Assembly: GCA_035632095.1 (NCBI GenBank)
Contig: DASQHM010000007.1
Coordinates: 1 to 18,155, forward strand
DNA length: 18,155 bases
Reading direction: 5' to 3'
Origin: DASQHM01 sp035632095
GTDB taxonomy: Bacteria > Pseudomonadota > Alphaproteobacteria > Ferrovibrionales > Ferrovibrionaceae
The position numbers and the translations under genes were made by a program. The notes beneath the pieces were generated by a model. The model did no database searches. It was not told the DNA's origin and saw nothing but the letters and a program-made list of their open reading frames with translations. Of this stretch, positions 7,901 to 13,969 are shown in pieces. Numbering within the stretch: the first letter of the stretch is position 1; each line of letters starts with the position of its first letter.

Positions 7901-8215
7901 ATCATCGTCTGGCCGAAGGTGTTTGAACGTTTCCGCCGCACCTTGCTGGCGAGCCGGCTGCTTGGCGTGCGGGGCAAGCTGCAGCGCGAAGGGCTTGTGG
8001 TGCACGTGATCGCTGAACGCCTGATCGGCCTCGACGACGAGCTGGCGCAACTCGGCACCATCGACCGCGAAGACGTGGAAGGCGCCTTCGAACACGCGAC
8101 CGCGCGCGCCGACGAGGTGCGCAAACCCGGACGAGAGCGCAGCGACATTCTGCGCAAACCGCGCGCCGCCATACCCGCCCGCGCCGCCATGCCCGAAGGC
8201 CGCAATTTCCGCTGA
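4940..8215 (+). CDS. dnaE2: DnaE2, error-prone DNA polymerase III alpha subunit
   Basis: A C-family DNA polymerase of 1091 residues, usual for DnaE2, that performs mutagenic lesion bypass with ImuA and ImuB during the SOS response. The N-terminus MYAELQVTSNFSFLRGASHP opens the PHP domain (roughly residues 1-250). The polymerase core carries catalytic acids in PDIDVDFE (about 371-378), with a third expected in LKIDVLALGML (about 518-528). Other core motifs are CQGRGSAANS and FPESHAASFA. Next come helix-hairpin-helix-like sequence and an OB fold (about 954-998, VAGLVLVRQRPGTASGVIFV). ATG at 4940 is chosen because it matches family N-termini; a TTG at 4916 in the same frame lies inside the repeat and is unlikely. 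The ribosome binding site is weak. No separate LexA box is seen, so expression probably depends on read-through from the imuA promoter. Confidence 0.96.
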   Translation: MYAELQVTSNFSFLRGASHPDELALTAAALGHRAVAITDRNTLAGIVRAHAAAKETGIRLVVGARLDLTDGPSLLCFPVDRKAYGDLAHLLTIGKRRTEKGKCLLRQEDVFEWGDDQMVAAVPPVRLDAGFAAHLGKLKHRFGKRLSLVASHLYRGDDAARLARLGDLADSLGVALLAGNDVHYHAPERRVLQDVLTCVREGCTIHDAGTRLYANAERHLKPAAEMARLFRRRPDALRRTIEIADTCGFSLDELRYEYPAEPVPDGSTPQEELERLTWIGVGRHYPHGVPEHIRALLEKELTLVAELGYAPYFLTVHDIVRFAKSRDILCQGRGSAANSAICYYLGITAVDPARIDLLFERFVSAERKEPPDIDVDFEHERREEVIQYIYEKYGRDRAGLAATVISYRPRSAIRDVGKALGLSPDTVDALSKSLSGWGRSGIDDAHVREAGFDPADRTLKLALALSRELIGFPRHLSQHVGGFVITRGLLSESVPIENAAMEDRTVIEWDKDDLDELGMLKIDVLALGMLTCLRKGFALLARHHGVKMTLGGPPQDDDKVYDMLCRGDSIGVFQVESRAQMSMLPRLKPRSFYDLVIEVAIVRPGPIQGDMVHPYLRRRDGKDPVNFPSAALERVLGKTMGVPLFQEQAMQIAIVAAGFAPAEADRLRRAMATFKRNGDVHRFRDRFIEGMLRNGYEPDFAERCFKQIEGFGSYGFPESHAASFALLVYDSAWMKCHYPAAFACALLNSQPMGFYAPAQIVRDARDHGVETRAVDVNASDWDCTLEPLPGHGSGQGRGPALRLGFRQVKGLAEKDAKMLIEHRGEGYRTLRELWRRSGLTRRPLQALAAADAFGSLGLDRRAAFWQVRGLRDAPLPLFAHAEDNAPRGSNAPPPELGNEPAVRLPAMPLGQQVIEDYAMLGMSLKKHPAALLRSRLTKRGIVPSGHLGRVGDGERTTVAGLVLVRQRPGTASGVIFVTLEDETGIVNIIVWPKVFERFRRTLLASRLLGVRGKLQREGLVVHVIAERLIGLDDELAQLGTIDREDVEGAFEHATARADEVRKPGRERSDILRKPRAAIPARAAMPEGRNFR

Positions 8216-8276
8216 CGCGGCGGGCCGCCCGTGCTTAAAAGAAGCGGAATGAACGGACGGACGAGGGGGACACGCC

Positions 8277-9203
8277 GTGAGTGCTGTACGAGAAATCGCG
8301 ACCGGGCTGCGCTTTCCGGAAGGGCCGATCGCCATGCCGGACGGCTCGGTGATCTTGGTGGAAATCGCCGCCGGCGATCTCACGCGCGTCCGTTCCGACG
8401 GCCGCAAAGAGGTGATCGCCCATCTCGGCGGCGGACCGAACGGCGCGGCGGTCGGACCCGACGGCAAGATCTACGTTTGCAACAACGGCGGCTTCCGGTG
8501 GATCGAGCGGGACGGGCGGCTCTTCCCCGGCATGGCGGCGGACGACTACGCAGGCGGGCGCATCGAGCGCGTCGATCCCGCCACCGGCAAGTTCGAAACC
8601 CTATACACCGAATGCAACGGCGAGCGCCTGAAAGGGCCGAACGACCTGGTCTTCGACCGGCAAGGCGGGTTCTGGTTCACCGATCATGGCAAGATGCGAC
8701 GCCGGGATCGGGACCGCGGCGGTGTCTACTATGCGATGGCCGATGGTTCGCGCATCGAAGAAGCGATCTTTCCGCTCGATGCGCCGAACGGCATCGGCCT
8801 GTCGCCGGACGAAAAGCGGATCTATGTGGCGGAAACGCTTGTCGGCCGCCTGTGGGCCTACGACCTTGCCGCGCCGGGAAAGATCGCGCCGCCCGCGTCT
8901 GCGACGCTCTTCGGACGCGGCGCGCTGGTGGTCGGGTTACCCGGCTATCAACTATTCGATTCCCTTGCGGTGGAGCGCGACGGGCGCATCTGTATTGCCA
9001 CCATCGCCAACGGCGGCATCACCGTCGTCACGCCGGACGGCAAATCGGTCGAACATGTGGAAATGCCCGATCCTCTGACCACGAACATCTGTTTCGGCGG
9101 GCCGGATCTACGCACCGCCTACATCACCCTGTCGTCGACCGGCAAACTGGTCGCCGCCGATTGGCCGCGTCCCGGCCTCCCGCTCAATTTCCTGAACCGG
9201 TGA
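8277..9203 (+). CDS. SMP-30/gluconolactonase/LRE family protein
   Basis: A 308-residue six-bladed beta-propeller of the SMP-30/gluconolactonase/luciferin-regenerating family, whose members are usually divalent-metal lactonases of sugar catabolism. Repeated blade motifs such as PDG.I.V and DGRI are seen throughout. Likely metal ligands by family position are Glu15 (FPEGP), Asn171 (APNGIGLSPD) and Asp228 (LFDSLAVERDG). No signal peptide is evident, so it is probably cytoplasmic. Start is GTG at 8277 with a strong GAGGGGGA ribosome binding site 6 bases upstream. It follows dnaE2 by 61 bases in the same direction but is not related to SOS repair. The exact lactone substrate cannot be inferred. 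Its stop lies 2 bases from the stop of the convergent small gene. Confidence 0.88.
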   Translation: MSAVREIATGLRFPEGPIAMPDGSVILVEIAAGDLTRVRSDGRKEVIAHLGGGPNGAAVGPDGKIYVCNNGGFRWIERDGRLFPGMAADDYAGGRIERVDPATGKFETLYTECNGERLKGPNDLVFDRQGGFWFTDHGKMRRRDRDRGGVYYAMADGSRIEEAIFPLDAPNGIGLSPDEKRIYVAETLVGRLWAYDLAAPGKIAPPASATLFGRGALVVGLPGYQLFDSLAVERDGRICIATIANGGITVVTPDGKSVEHVEMPDPLTTNICFGGPDLRTAYITLSSTGKLVAADWPRPGLPLNFLNR

Positions 9204-9205
9204 AT

Positions 9206-9457
9206 TCAGGCCGAGACGTCGAGTTTCTTACCGCTATCCGCGTCCGACTTGCTGCCTTCGCCGCGCTGCTCCACGTTGGTGGCGGCGAACGCGGCCTCGA
9301 CTTCGGCAAGCTGCTCGTCGAAGGCGCTGCCGCTTTGCGCAGACTTCGCATGGCGCAAACCGTCCGCGCCGGATTTCTGACTTGGCCGGTTGTGCTTTTG
9401 CACCCCGGCGATACGCGGACCGAGCGACGGCCCGCCGCGCACTGCACTTACGCTCAT
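9206..9457 (-). CDS. Small hypothetical protein, 83 residues
   Basis: I do not recognise this family. The reading frame starts at ATG 9455-9457 with an AGGAGA ribosome binding site about 9 bases upstream, and ends 2 bases from the convergent SMP-30 gene. The product is hydrophilic, with no signal peptide or membrane segment. It has a basic Gly/Ser/Lys-rich N-terminal half, one short acidic helix (FDEQLAEVEAAFAATNVEQ, about residues 46-64) and a Lys/Asp/Ser-rich tail that looks disordered. Another open frame on the same strand (9184-9447) overlaps it but has a less protein-like composition. Coding status rests on the ribosome binding site and the snug fit between neighbours. Confidence 0.5.
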   Translation of the reverse strand: MSVSAVRGGPSLGPRIAGVQKHNRPSQKSGADGLRHAKSAQSGSAFDEQLAEVEAAFAATNVEQRGEGSKSDADSGKKLDVSA

Positions 9458-9591
9458 GGCCCCTGGTCTCCTGTCATGGCCGCACCGCGGCCTATATCGG
9501 ACCGCCTACGCAAAGGCCGTACCGTTTTCCGGAGCGCGTATATTGGTGCATGAGCAAGCGCGGCTACCGCATATCGCGGTCGGCAAGGTTG

Positions 9592-9632
9592 AACCGCTCT
9601 TGCCCGGCAGAAGCTGCCGGGCAAAAGCGGTT
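9592..9632 (-). terminator. Long hairpin downstream of the Spy-like gene
   Basis: AACCGCTcTTGCCCGGCAG (9592-9610) pairs with CTGCCGGGCAAaAGCGGTT (9614-9632) over 19 positions with one mismatch and a 3-base loop. It begins 10 bases beyond the stop codon of the leftward Spy-like gene, the right place for a terminator or an mRNA-stabilising 3' structure. There is no U-run, so simple intrinsic termination is uncertain. Confidence 0.6.
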
Positions 9633-9641
9633 AATGCCGCA

Positions 9642-10112
9642 TCAATGATGCCACATGTGATGGCGATGATGCCCGCCGAGCAATTCGTCGGCGGTCTTCT
9701 TCTGATCGTCGCTAAGCGAGGCGTAGAGCGGCTTGAGCGCGCTCGACACCTTCTGCAGATGCGTCATTTGCAGCTGCATGACCTGCTGGCGGAAGTCCAT
9801 GCGCTCCACGGCGTTCATGGGCTTGTCTCGCGACTGCCGCATTTGATCGCGCAGCTGGTCGAACTGCGGGGCATCGGCGCGCAGCGTGTCGGCGTAGGCG
9901 TTGAAGAGCGGCGCCTGCGCATCGGTGATCTTCAATTCGGCTTTCAGAAACGCGATGCGGCCTTCCAGATGGCGCGAAGGCGTATGTTGAGGGCGGGAAG
10001 CCGTCGCGCTATCGCCGGTCGCGGCAAAGCTCGGCAGCATGGTGGCCGAGCCACCGGCCAGGGCAACGGCAAGGCCGGCGGCTAACAGTACGGCACGGGA
10101 CTTCGGGGTCAT
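9642..10112 (-). CDS. Spy/CpxP-like periplasmic LTxxQ-motif protein with His-rich tail
   Basis: A 156-residue secreted protein of the Spy/CpxP (LTXXQ motif) family, whose members are periplasmic chaperones or envelope/metal-stress sensors. A Sec signal peptide (basic MTPKSR, hydrophobic core to about residue 20, probable cleavage after SFA near residue 30) is followed by an all-helical domain. This holds the two family motifs as ITDAQ (62-66) and LSDDQ (132-136). The C-terminus is unusually His-rich (GGHHRHHMWHH, 146-156: six His and one Met), suggesting binding of copper, nickel or zinc. ATG at 10110-10112 is preceded by a GAGGAGC ribosome binding site. It appears monocistronic, with a hairpin just after its stop. 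No two-component system is nearby. Confidence 0.85.
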   Translation of the reverse strand: MTPKSRAVLLAAGLAVALAGGSATMLPSFAATGDSATASRPQHTPSRHLEGRIAFLKAELKITDAQAPLFNAYADTLRADAPQFDQLRDQMRQSRDKPMNAVERMDFRQQVMQLQMTHLQKVSSALKPLYASLSDDQKKTADELLGGHHRHHMWHH

Positions 10113-10653
10113 GACTAGCTCCTCGGGTTCGGCCGCCGGTAAGGATTGGGAACTGGGCGGCTGTCTGCATACACGCCCTGCCGATTGCCCGCCTGCGTCG
10201 GGGGATTGTTAATTTTCCGTCATTTTCGCGAGTGTCGTGTGCCGCACAATCGTGGGTCGGCGGCGCGCGCAGGCAACCACACTCGCTCCGGAGACGTCCG
10301 GCGTGCGCACAATCGAGGGCAGCAAGATCGCAGCAAATTGCAAGTATTGCTTCCAGTAAAATTTGAATAAAATTTTACCGAAATCTCGGTAAAACCTTGT
10401 ATTGCCGAAATAATAATAAGTCTGATGTGCCATATTTCTTGACAAGATCGACGTATAGGATCAAACTGCATTATCAATCCGTATAAGCGCGGCAAGAATT
10501 TGGTTCCGTGCCCTTGCGGATCGATGTGGGGTTCAACGGACTGCGGCGTCGTTATCAAGGAGGGCCAAGTGCCGCGGTCTAACGGCGAAATCCGGTCGCA
10601 GATGCGCAAACGCGGCATCATCACCGGCCCGCCATGGAGCGAAGGTGGTCACG
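10113..10653. other. Intergenic region of about 540 bases between divergent genes
   Basis: This region carries the 5' flanks of the leftward Spy-like gene and the rightward 112-residue gene. From about 10330 to 10490 it is clearly more AT-rich than the rest of the window. It holds the paired hairpins at 10356-10394, a perfect TTGACA at 10439-10444 with no acceptable -10 at normal spacing, and a TAAAAT -10-like hexamer at 10368-10373. At 10557-10563 there is a very strong ribosome binding site, AAGGAGG, 5 bases before a GTG (10569). That GTG opens a frame running out of phase through the next gene to 11000. I find no convincing protein ending inside the region and no RNA gene I recognise. Confidence 0.5.
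10356..10394. promoter_or_regulatory. Two overlapping, mutually exclusive hairpins in an AT-rich spacer
   Basis: GTAAAATTT (10356-10364) and AAATTTTAC (10370-10378) form a perfect 9-bp stem with a 5-base loop. TTTTACCGA (10373-10381) and TCGGTAAAA (10386-10394) form a second perfect 9-bp stem with a 4-base loop. They share bases 10373-10378, so only one can form at a time. Read leftward, the second stem is followed by TTTTATT, resembling a weak intrinsic terminator. The arrangement could be an attenuator, or a double operator in DNA form. Confidence 0.45.
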
Positions 10654-10992
10654 ATGGCAGAAGGCATATCGGTGACGCAAAGCGTCCAATTCGAAGCACC
10701 CTCCGGCAATGCCGGACGGGCGCCCGTGTCTGCGCCGCAAGCGGCCGCGCCAGTGCCGCCGCGCGCCACCTCGACGGCGGCCGCGGCGGCGGTCGCAAGT
10801 GCTGCGCCCGCGCGCAACACCGTGGCCAATCCGGCCGGCGGGCAATTCACGACCAGCGTCGCACAGCTCATATCGCAGCAGAACGCCAACTCGGTCGGCC
10901 CGGAAACGCGCCTCCTGCAATTCCTCGAGGCGCTGAACAAGACGCCGCCGCGATCCGTCGCCGCAACGGTCTCCAAGATCATTCGAACCTGA
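10654..10992 (+). CDS. Small hypothetical Ala/Pro-rich protein, 112 residues
   Basis: I do not recognise the family. ATG at 10654 follows a GAAGG ribosome binding site at 8 bases; an in-frame GTG at 10645 is the alternative. Codon third positions are GC-rich as in neighbouring true genes. The product begins MAEGISVTQSVQF and has an Ala/Pro-rich low-complexity linker (about residues 22-55). It ends in a more structured 55-residue part with GGQFTTSVAQLISQQN and a helix PETRLLQFLEALNKTPP. There is no signal peptide or membrane segment, so it is probably cytoplasmic. It converges on the VWA gene, with stops 49 bases apart. A longer out-of-phase frame covers it entirely (see findings). Confidence 0.6.
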   Translation: MAEGISVTQSVQFEAPSGNAGRAPVSAPQAAAPVPPRATSTAAAAAVASAAPARNTVANPAGGQFTTSVAQLISQQNANSVGPETRLLQFLEALNKTPPRSVAATVSKIIRT

Positions 10993-11041
10993 CCGATTGA
11001 GGTAACAGCGGCTTGCGGCAGGGCGCAACCCGGCTCTAGCG

Positions 11042-12220
11042 CTAGCGATTGAGTTCCTTCATGCCGCGCTCCAATCCGCCGAGCGTCAATGGATACATGC
11101 GGTTGTTCATGAGCTGGCGCAGCATCTGTACGGTCGGCGTGTACTCCCAATATTTTTCGCCGACCGGATTGAACCAGATGGCCTTCGAATAGATGGCCAG
11201 GATGCGCTGCATCCAAACCTGGCCCGCCTCTTCGTTCCAGTGCTCGACGCTGCCGCCCGGATAGACGATCTCATAGGGACTCATCGTCGCGTCACCGACG
11301 AAGATGACCTTGTAGTCGTGACCGTAGGTGTGCAGCACTTGCCAGGTCGGCGTGAAATCCGTGTGGCGCCGGCGATTGTCGCGCCAAAGCTTTTCGTAGA
11401 CGCAATTGTGGAAGTAGAAGAACTCCATGTGCTTGAACTCGGAGCGCGCCGCCGAAAACAGCTCCTCGCAGACGCGGATGTGGTCGTCCATTGAGCCGCC
11501 GATGTCGAACAGCGCCAGCACCTTCACCTTGTTCCGCCGCTCGGGGACCATCTTCAAATCAAGGTAGCCGGCGTTGTTCGCCGTCGATTTGATGGTATCC
11601 GGCAGATCGAGTTCCAGATCGGCACCCTCGCGGGCGAATTGCCGCAAGCGCCGGAGCGCGATTTTGATGTTGCGCGTGCCGAGCTCGACCGTGTCGTCGA
11701 GGTTCTTGTATTCGCGCTTGTCCCAAACCTTGACGGCGCGGCGATTGCGCGACTTCTCCTGGCCGATGCGCACGCCCTCGGGGTTATAGCCGTAGGCGCC
11801 GAACGGCGAGGTGCCGGCAGTGCCGATCCATTTCGAGCCGCCCTGGTGCCGGCCCTTCTGCTCCTCGAGACGCTTCTTCAATGTCTCCATCAGTTTTTCC
11901 CAGCCGCCGAGCGCCTCGATCTGCTTCTTCTCTTCCTCGGTCAGGAGTTTTTCGGCCAATTTGCGCAGCCATTCCTCCGGAATCTCCGCCGCGAGGTCCT
12001 CGGAAATGAATTCGAGCCCGTTGAAGCAATGGCCGAAGACGCGATCGAACTTGTCGAGATTCTTCTCGTCCTTCACCAGCGACGCACGGGCGAGATAGTA
12101 AAAATCCTCGACCTTGAAGCTGGCGATGCCGGCCTTCATGGCTTCGAGCAGGGTCAGGTATTCGCGCAGGCTCGCCGGAACCTTGGCTTCGCGCAGCTCG
12201 AGGAAGAAGTTCACGAACAT
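11042..12220 (-). CDS. CoxE-like VWA domain protein
   Basis: A 392-residue cytoplasmic protein of the VWA_CoxE family, which works with MoxR-type AAA+ ATPases in maturing or remodelling target protein complexes. The N-terminal helical part runs to about residue 125. It is followed by a linker with GTSPFGAYGYNPEG and a VWA domain from about 230. The metal-ion-dependent adhesion motif DxGxS is intact (D239-I-G-G-S243), so metal-dependent ligand binding is expected. ATG at 12218-12220 has a GGAGAG ribosome binding site. It follows the moxR gene in the same direction, separated by 139 bases that contain an inverted pair of repeats. The client is unknown: no cox (CO dehydrogenase) or methanol dehydrogenase genes are in the window. 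The stop codon lies in a 10-bp palindrome (CTAGCGCTAG, 11036-11045). Confidence 0.92.
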   Translation of the reverse strand: MFVNFFLELREAKVPASLREYLTLLEAMKAGIASFKVEDFYYLARASLVKDEKNLDKFDRVFGHCFNGLEFISEDLAAEIPEEWLRKLAEKLLTEEEKKQIEALGGWEKLMETLKKRLEEQKGRHQGGSKWIGTAGTSPFGAYGYNPEGVRIGQEKSRNRRAVKVWDKREYKNLDDTVELGTRNIKIALRRLRQFAREGADLELDLPDTIKSTANNAGYLDLKMVPERRNKVKVLALFDIGGSMDDHIRVCEELFSAARSEFKHMEFFYFHNCVYEKLWRDNRRRHTDFTPTWQVLHTYGHDYKVIFVGDATMSPYEIVYPGGSVEHWNEEAGQVWMQRILAIYSKAIWFNPVGEKYWEYTPTVQMLRQLMNNRMYPLTLGGLERGMKELNR

Positions 12221-12251
12221 TGCGGGACCTCTCCGATCCGCGAAGTGGCGA

Positions 12252-12280
12252 CCTCATCCTTCGACAGGCTCAGGATGAGG
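12252..12280. repeat. Palindromic intergenic repeat, first of an inverted pair
   Basis: A 29-base palindrome with arms CCTCATCCT and AGGATGAGG around TCGACAGGCTC. Elements of this sequence type are common in alphaproteobacterial intergenic regions. It lies just after the moxR stop in the transcribed spacer before the VWA gene. Confidence 0.8.
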
Positions 12281-12311
12281 TCGAAGCCAAATCCGTGCAG
12301 TTCACAAATTG

Positions 12312-12340
12312 CCTCATGCTGAGCTTGTCGAAGCATGAGG
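12312..12340. repeat. Palindromic intergenic repeat, second of an inverted pair
   Basis: A 29-base palindrome with arms CCTCATGCT and AGCATGAGG. Its central segment (GAGCTTGTCGA) is in the opposite orientation to that of the copy at 12252-12280, so the two copies can also pair with each other across a 31-base spacer. It begins 20 bases from the moxR stop. Confidence 0.8.
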
Positions 12341-12359
12341 GTCAGCGGACCCATTTCGA

Positions 12360-13208
12360 TCAGTTGCCGCGCTCGCGCTTGGCGATGAAGGCAAGACGCT
12401 CGAACAGATGCACGTCCTGCTCGTTCTTGAGCAGCGCGCCGTGCAGCGGCGGAATGAGCTTGTTCGGATCGCGGCTCTTCAGCACCTCGGCCGGAAGGTC
12501 CTCCGACATGAGCAGCTTGAGCCAGTCGAGCAATTCCGACGTCGACGGCTTCTTCTTCAGTCCCGGCGTTTCGCGGATGTCGTAGAAGATGGTGAGCGCC
12601 TCGCGCACCAGGTCTTTCTGGATGCGCGGATAGTGCACGTCCACGATCTGCATCATCGTGTCGCGGTCCGGGAAGCGGATGTAATGGAAGAAGCAGCGGC
12701 GCAGGAATGCGTCCGGCAGCTCCTTTTCGTTGTTCGAGGTGATGACCACGATCGGGCGCCGCGCCGCCTGGATGGTCTCGCGCGTCTCGTAAACATAGAA
12801 CTCCATGCGATCGAGCTCGAGCAGCAAGTCGTTCGGAAACTCGATGTCGGCCTTGTCGATCTCGTCGATCAGCAGCACCGGACGCTCGTCGGCGGTGAAG
12901 GCTTCCCAGAGCTTGCCCTTGTGAATGTAGTTCCGGATGTCGTGGACACGCTCGTCGCCGAGCTGCGAATCGCGCAGCCGCGAGACCGCGTCGTATTCGT
13001 ACAGGCCTTGCTGCGCCTTGGTGGTCGACTTGATGTGCCACTGGATCAGCGGCTTGCCGATCGCCTTGGAGATTTCGTGGGCGAGAATGGTCTTTCCGGT
13101 GCCGGGCTCGCCCTTCACCAACAAGGGCCGCTCGAGCGTGATCGAGGCGTTCACCGCCACCATAAGGTCTTCGGTGGCGACGTAGGAATCCGTGCCTTGG
13201 AATTTCAT
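12360..13208 (-). CDS. MoxR-family AAA+ ATPase
   Basis: A 282-residue cytoplasmic AAA+ ATPase of the MoxR family, chaperone-like proteins that pair with a VWA protein, here the next gene. From the chosen ATG, Walker A is GEPGTGKT (33-40), Walker B is LLIDEID (113-119), sensor 1 is ITSNNEKEL and the arginine-finger region is DAFLRRC. The start MKFQGTDSYVATEDL at 13208 matches family length; the same frame extends 23 codons upstream, but that part does not look like protein. No strong ribosome binding site is seen. The gene is 75 bases after pdeM in the same direction and may be co-transcribed. The name moxR is often loosely used, so no symbol is assigned. Confidence 0.92.
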   Translation of the reverse strand: MKFQGTDSYVATEDLMVAVNASITLERPLLVKGEPGTGKTILAHEISKAIGKPLIQWHIKSTTKAQQGLYEYDAVSRLRDSQLGDERVHDIRNYIHKGKLWEAFTADERPVLLIDEIDKADIEFPNDLLLELDRMEFYVYETRETIQAARRPIVVITSNNEKELPDAFLRRCFFHYIRFPDRDTMMQIVDVHYPRIQKDLVREALTIFYDIRETPGLKKKPSTSELLDWLKLLMSEDLPAEVLKSRDPNKLIPPLHGALLKNEQDVHLFERLAFIAKRERGN

Positions 13209-13283
13209 TGGGTTTTCTGGGGGTCCGCTTTCTGACAGGTCGGGGAGAAATTTACGGGTCCGGCCGCGTCGGAGCAAGGGGCG

Positions 13284-13949
13284 CTAGATCGGCTCCAGGC
13301 GCGCTGCCTGAACCGGAAGCACCTGGCGCTCGCCCAGCATCCAGGCATGGAAATTGCGCCGGAACAAACTGCCAAAGGCTTCATCCAGCACGCATAATCC
13401 GCCGGCATAGGCGCCGAAGGCCGGCATGACCAGGCGGATGCCGTCGGTGACGAAGCAGCGATGCACCAGACGCCGGCCGCGCACGCGCACGGCAGCCTTC
13501 GGATGCAGATGGCCGGCGATCTCGCCCGGGTCGCGGCCCTCCGGCACGTGGCGGAAACGGAGCGGACCGAGGTGCAGCTCGCCCGTCGTTCGCGCTTCGA
13601 GGCCGCGCGGCGGCGCCGGATCGTGGTTGCCGGCGATCCAGATCCATTCCGTCGCGGCAATAAGGCGCTTCAGGCGCTGCCTGTCGTCGTCCGGCATGCG
13701 GCTGCCCGCCTTGCCGTCGTGGAAACTGTCGCCGAGGCAGATGGCGGTTTTCGGCTCATAGCGGCGGAACAGGGCCTCGATGCGGCCGAGCGTGGTGCGC
13801 GTGTCGTAGGGCGGCAGAAGCGCCGTGCCGGCCGAGGCGTAGGCCGAGCCTTTTTCCAGATGCAAATCGGCCATGACGAGCGTGCGGCGCTCGGGCCACC
13901 AGAGCGCCCCCGAGATATCGCCGACCAGCCGTGCGCCGTTTACCAGCAT
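13284..13949 (-). CDS. pdeM: PdeM, ligase-associated DNA damage response metallophosphoesterase
   Basis: A 221-residue calcineurin-like metallophosphoesterase of the PdeM type, found in many bacteria beside a DEXH helicase, an exonuclease and an ATP-dependent DNA ligase, and thought to process DNA ends. The two-metal site is complete: D28-x-H30 (ADLHLEKG), GDSFHDG (73-79), GNHD (107-110) and GHLH (146-149). It starts 9 bases after the helicase stop, which indicates co-transcription and coupled translation. Those 9 bases are one arm of a perfect palindrome, so no free ribosome binding site is seen. The usual ligase and exonuclease partners are not in this window. Confidence 0.9.
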   Translation of the reverse strand: MLVNGARLVGDISGALWWPERRTLVMADLHLEKGSAYASAGTALLPPYDTRTTLGRIEALFRRYEPKTAICLGDSFHDGKAGSRMPDDDRQRLKRLIAATEWIWIAGNHDPAPPRGLEARTTGELHLGPLRFRHVPEGRDPGEIAGHLHPKAAVRVRGRRLVHRCFVTDGIRLVMPAFGAYAGGLCVLDEAFGSLFRRNFHAWMLGERQVLPVQAARLEPI

Positions 13950-13969
13950 GGCTCGTGTCTACACGAGCC
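13950..13969. repeat. Perfect 20-bp palindrome at the helicase/pdeM junction
   Basis: GGCTCGTGT (13950-13958) and ACACGAGCC (13961-13969) are exact reverse complements around two bases (CT). The palindrome covers the last codons and the TAG stop of the helicase and ends directly at the pdeM ATG. As RNA with so small a loop it would fold with its central pairs open. As DNA it has operator-like symmetry. Confidence 0.7.

Noticed and set aside
6230..8467. Two more long leftward frames opposite dnaE2 and the SMP-30 gene start (6230-7312 and 7316-8467)
   Set aside because: Composition typical of antisense frames in GC-rich DNA, and no ribosome binding sites of note.
10439..10467. TTGACA as the -35 of a promoter for the small gene at 10654
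   Set aside because: The hexamer is perfect, but no hexamer resembling TATAAT lies at 16-18 bases, so I do not call a promoter.
11036..11045. CTAGCGCTAG palindrome as a regulatory site
   Set aside because: Ten bases at the end of a gene between convergent stops; too short and poorly placed to support a role.
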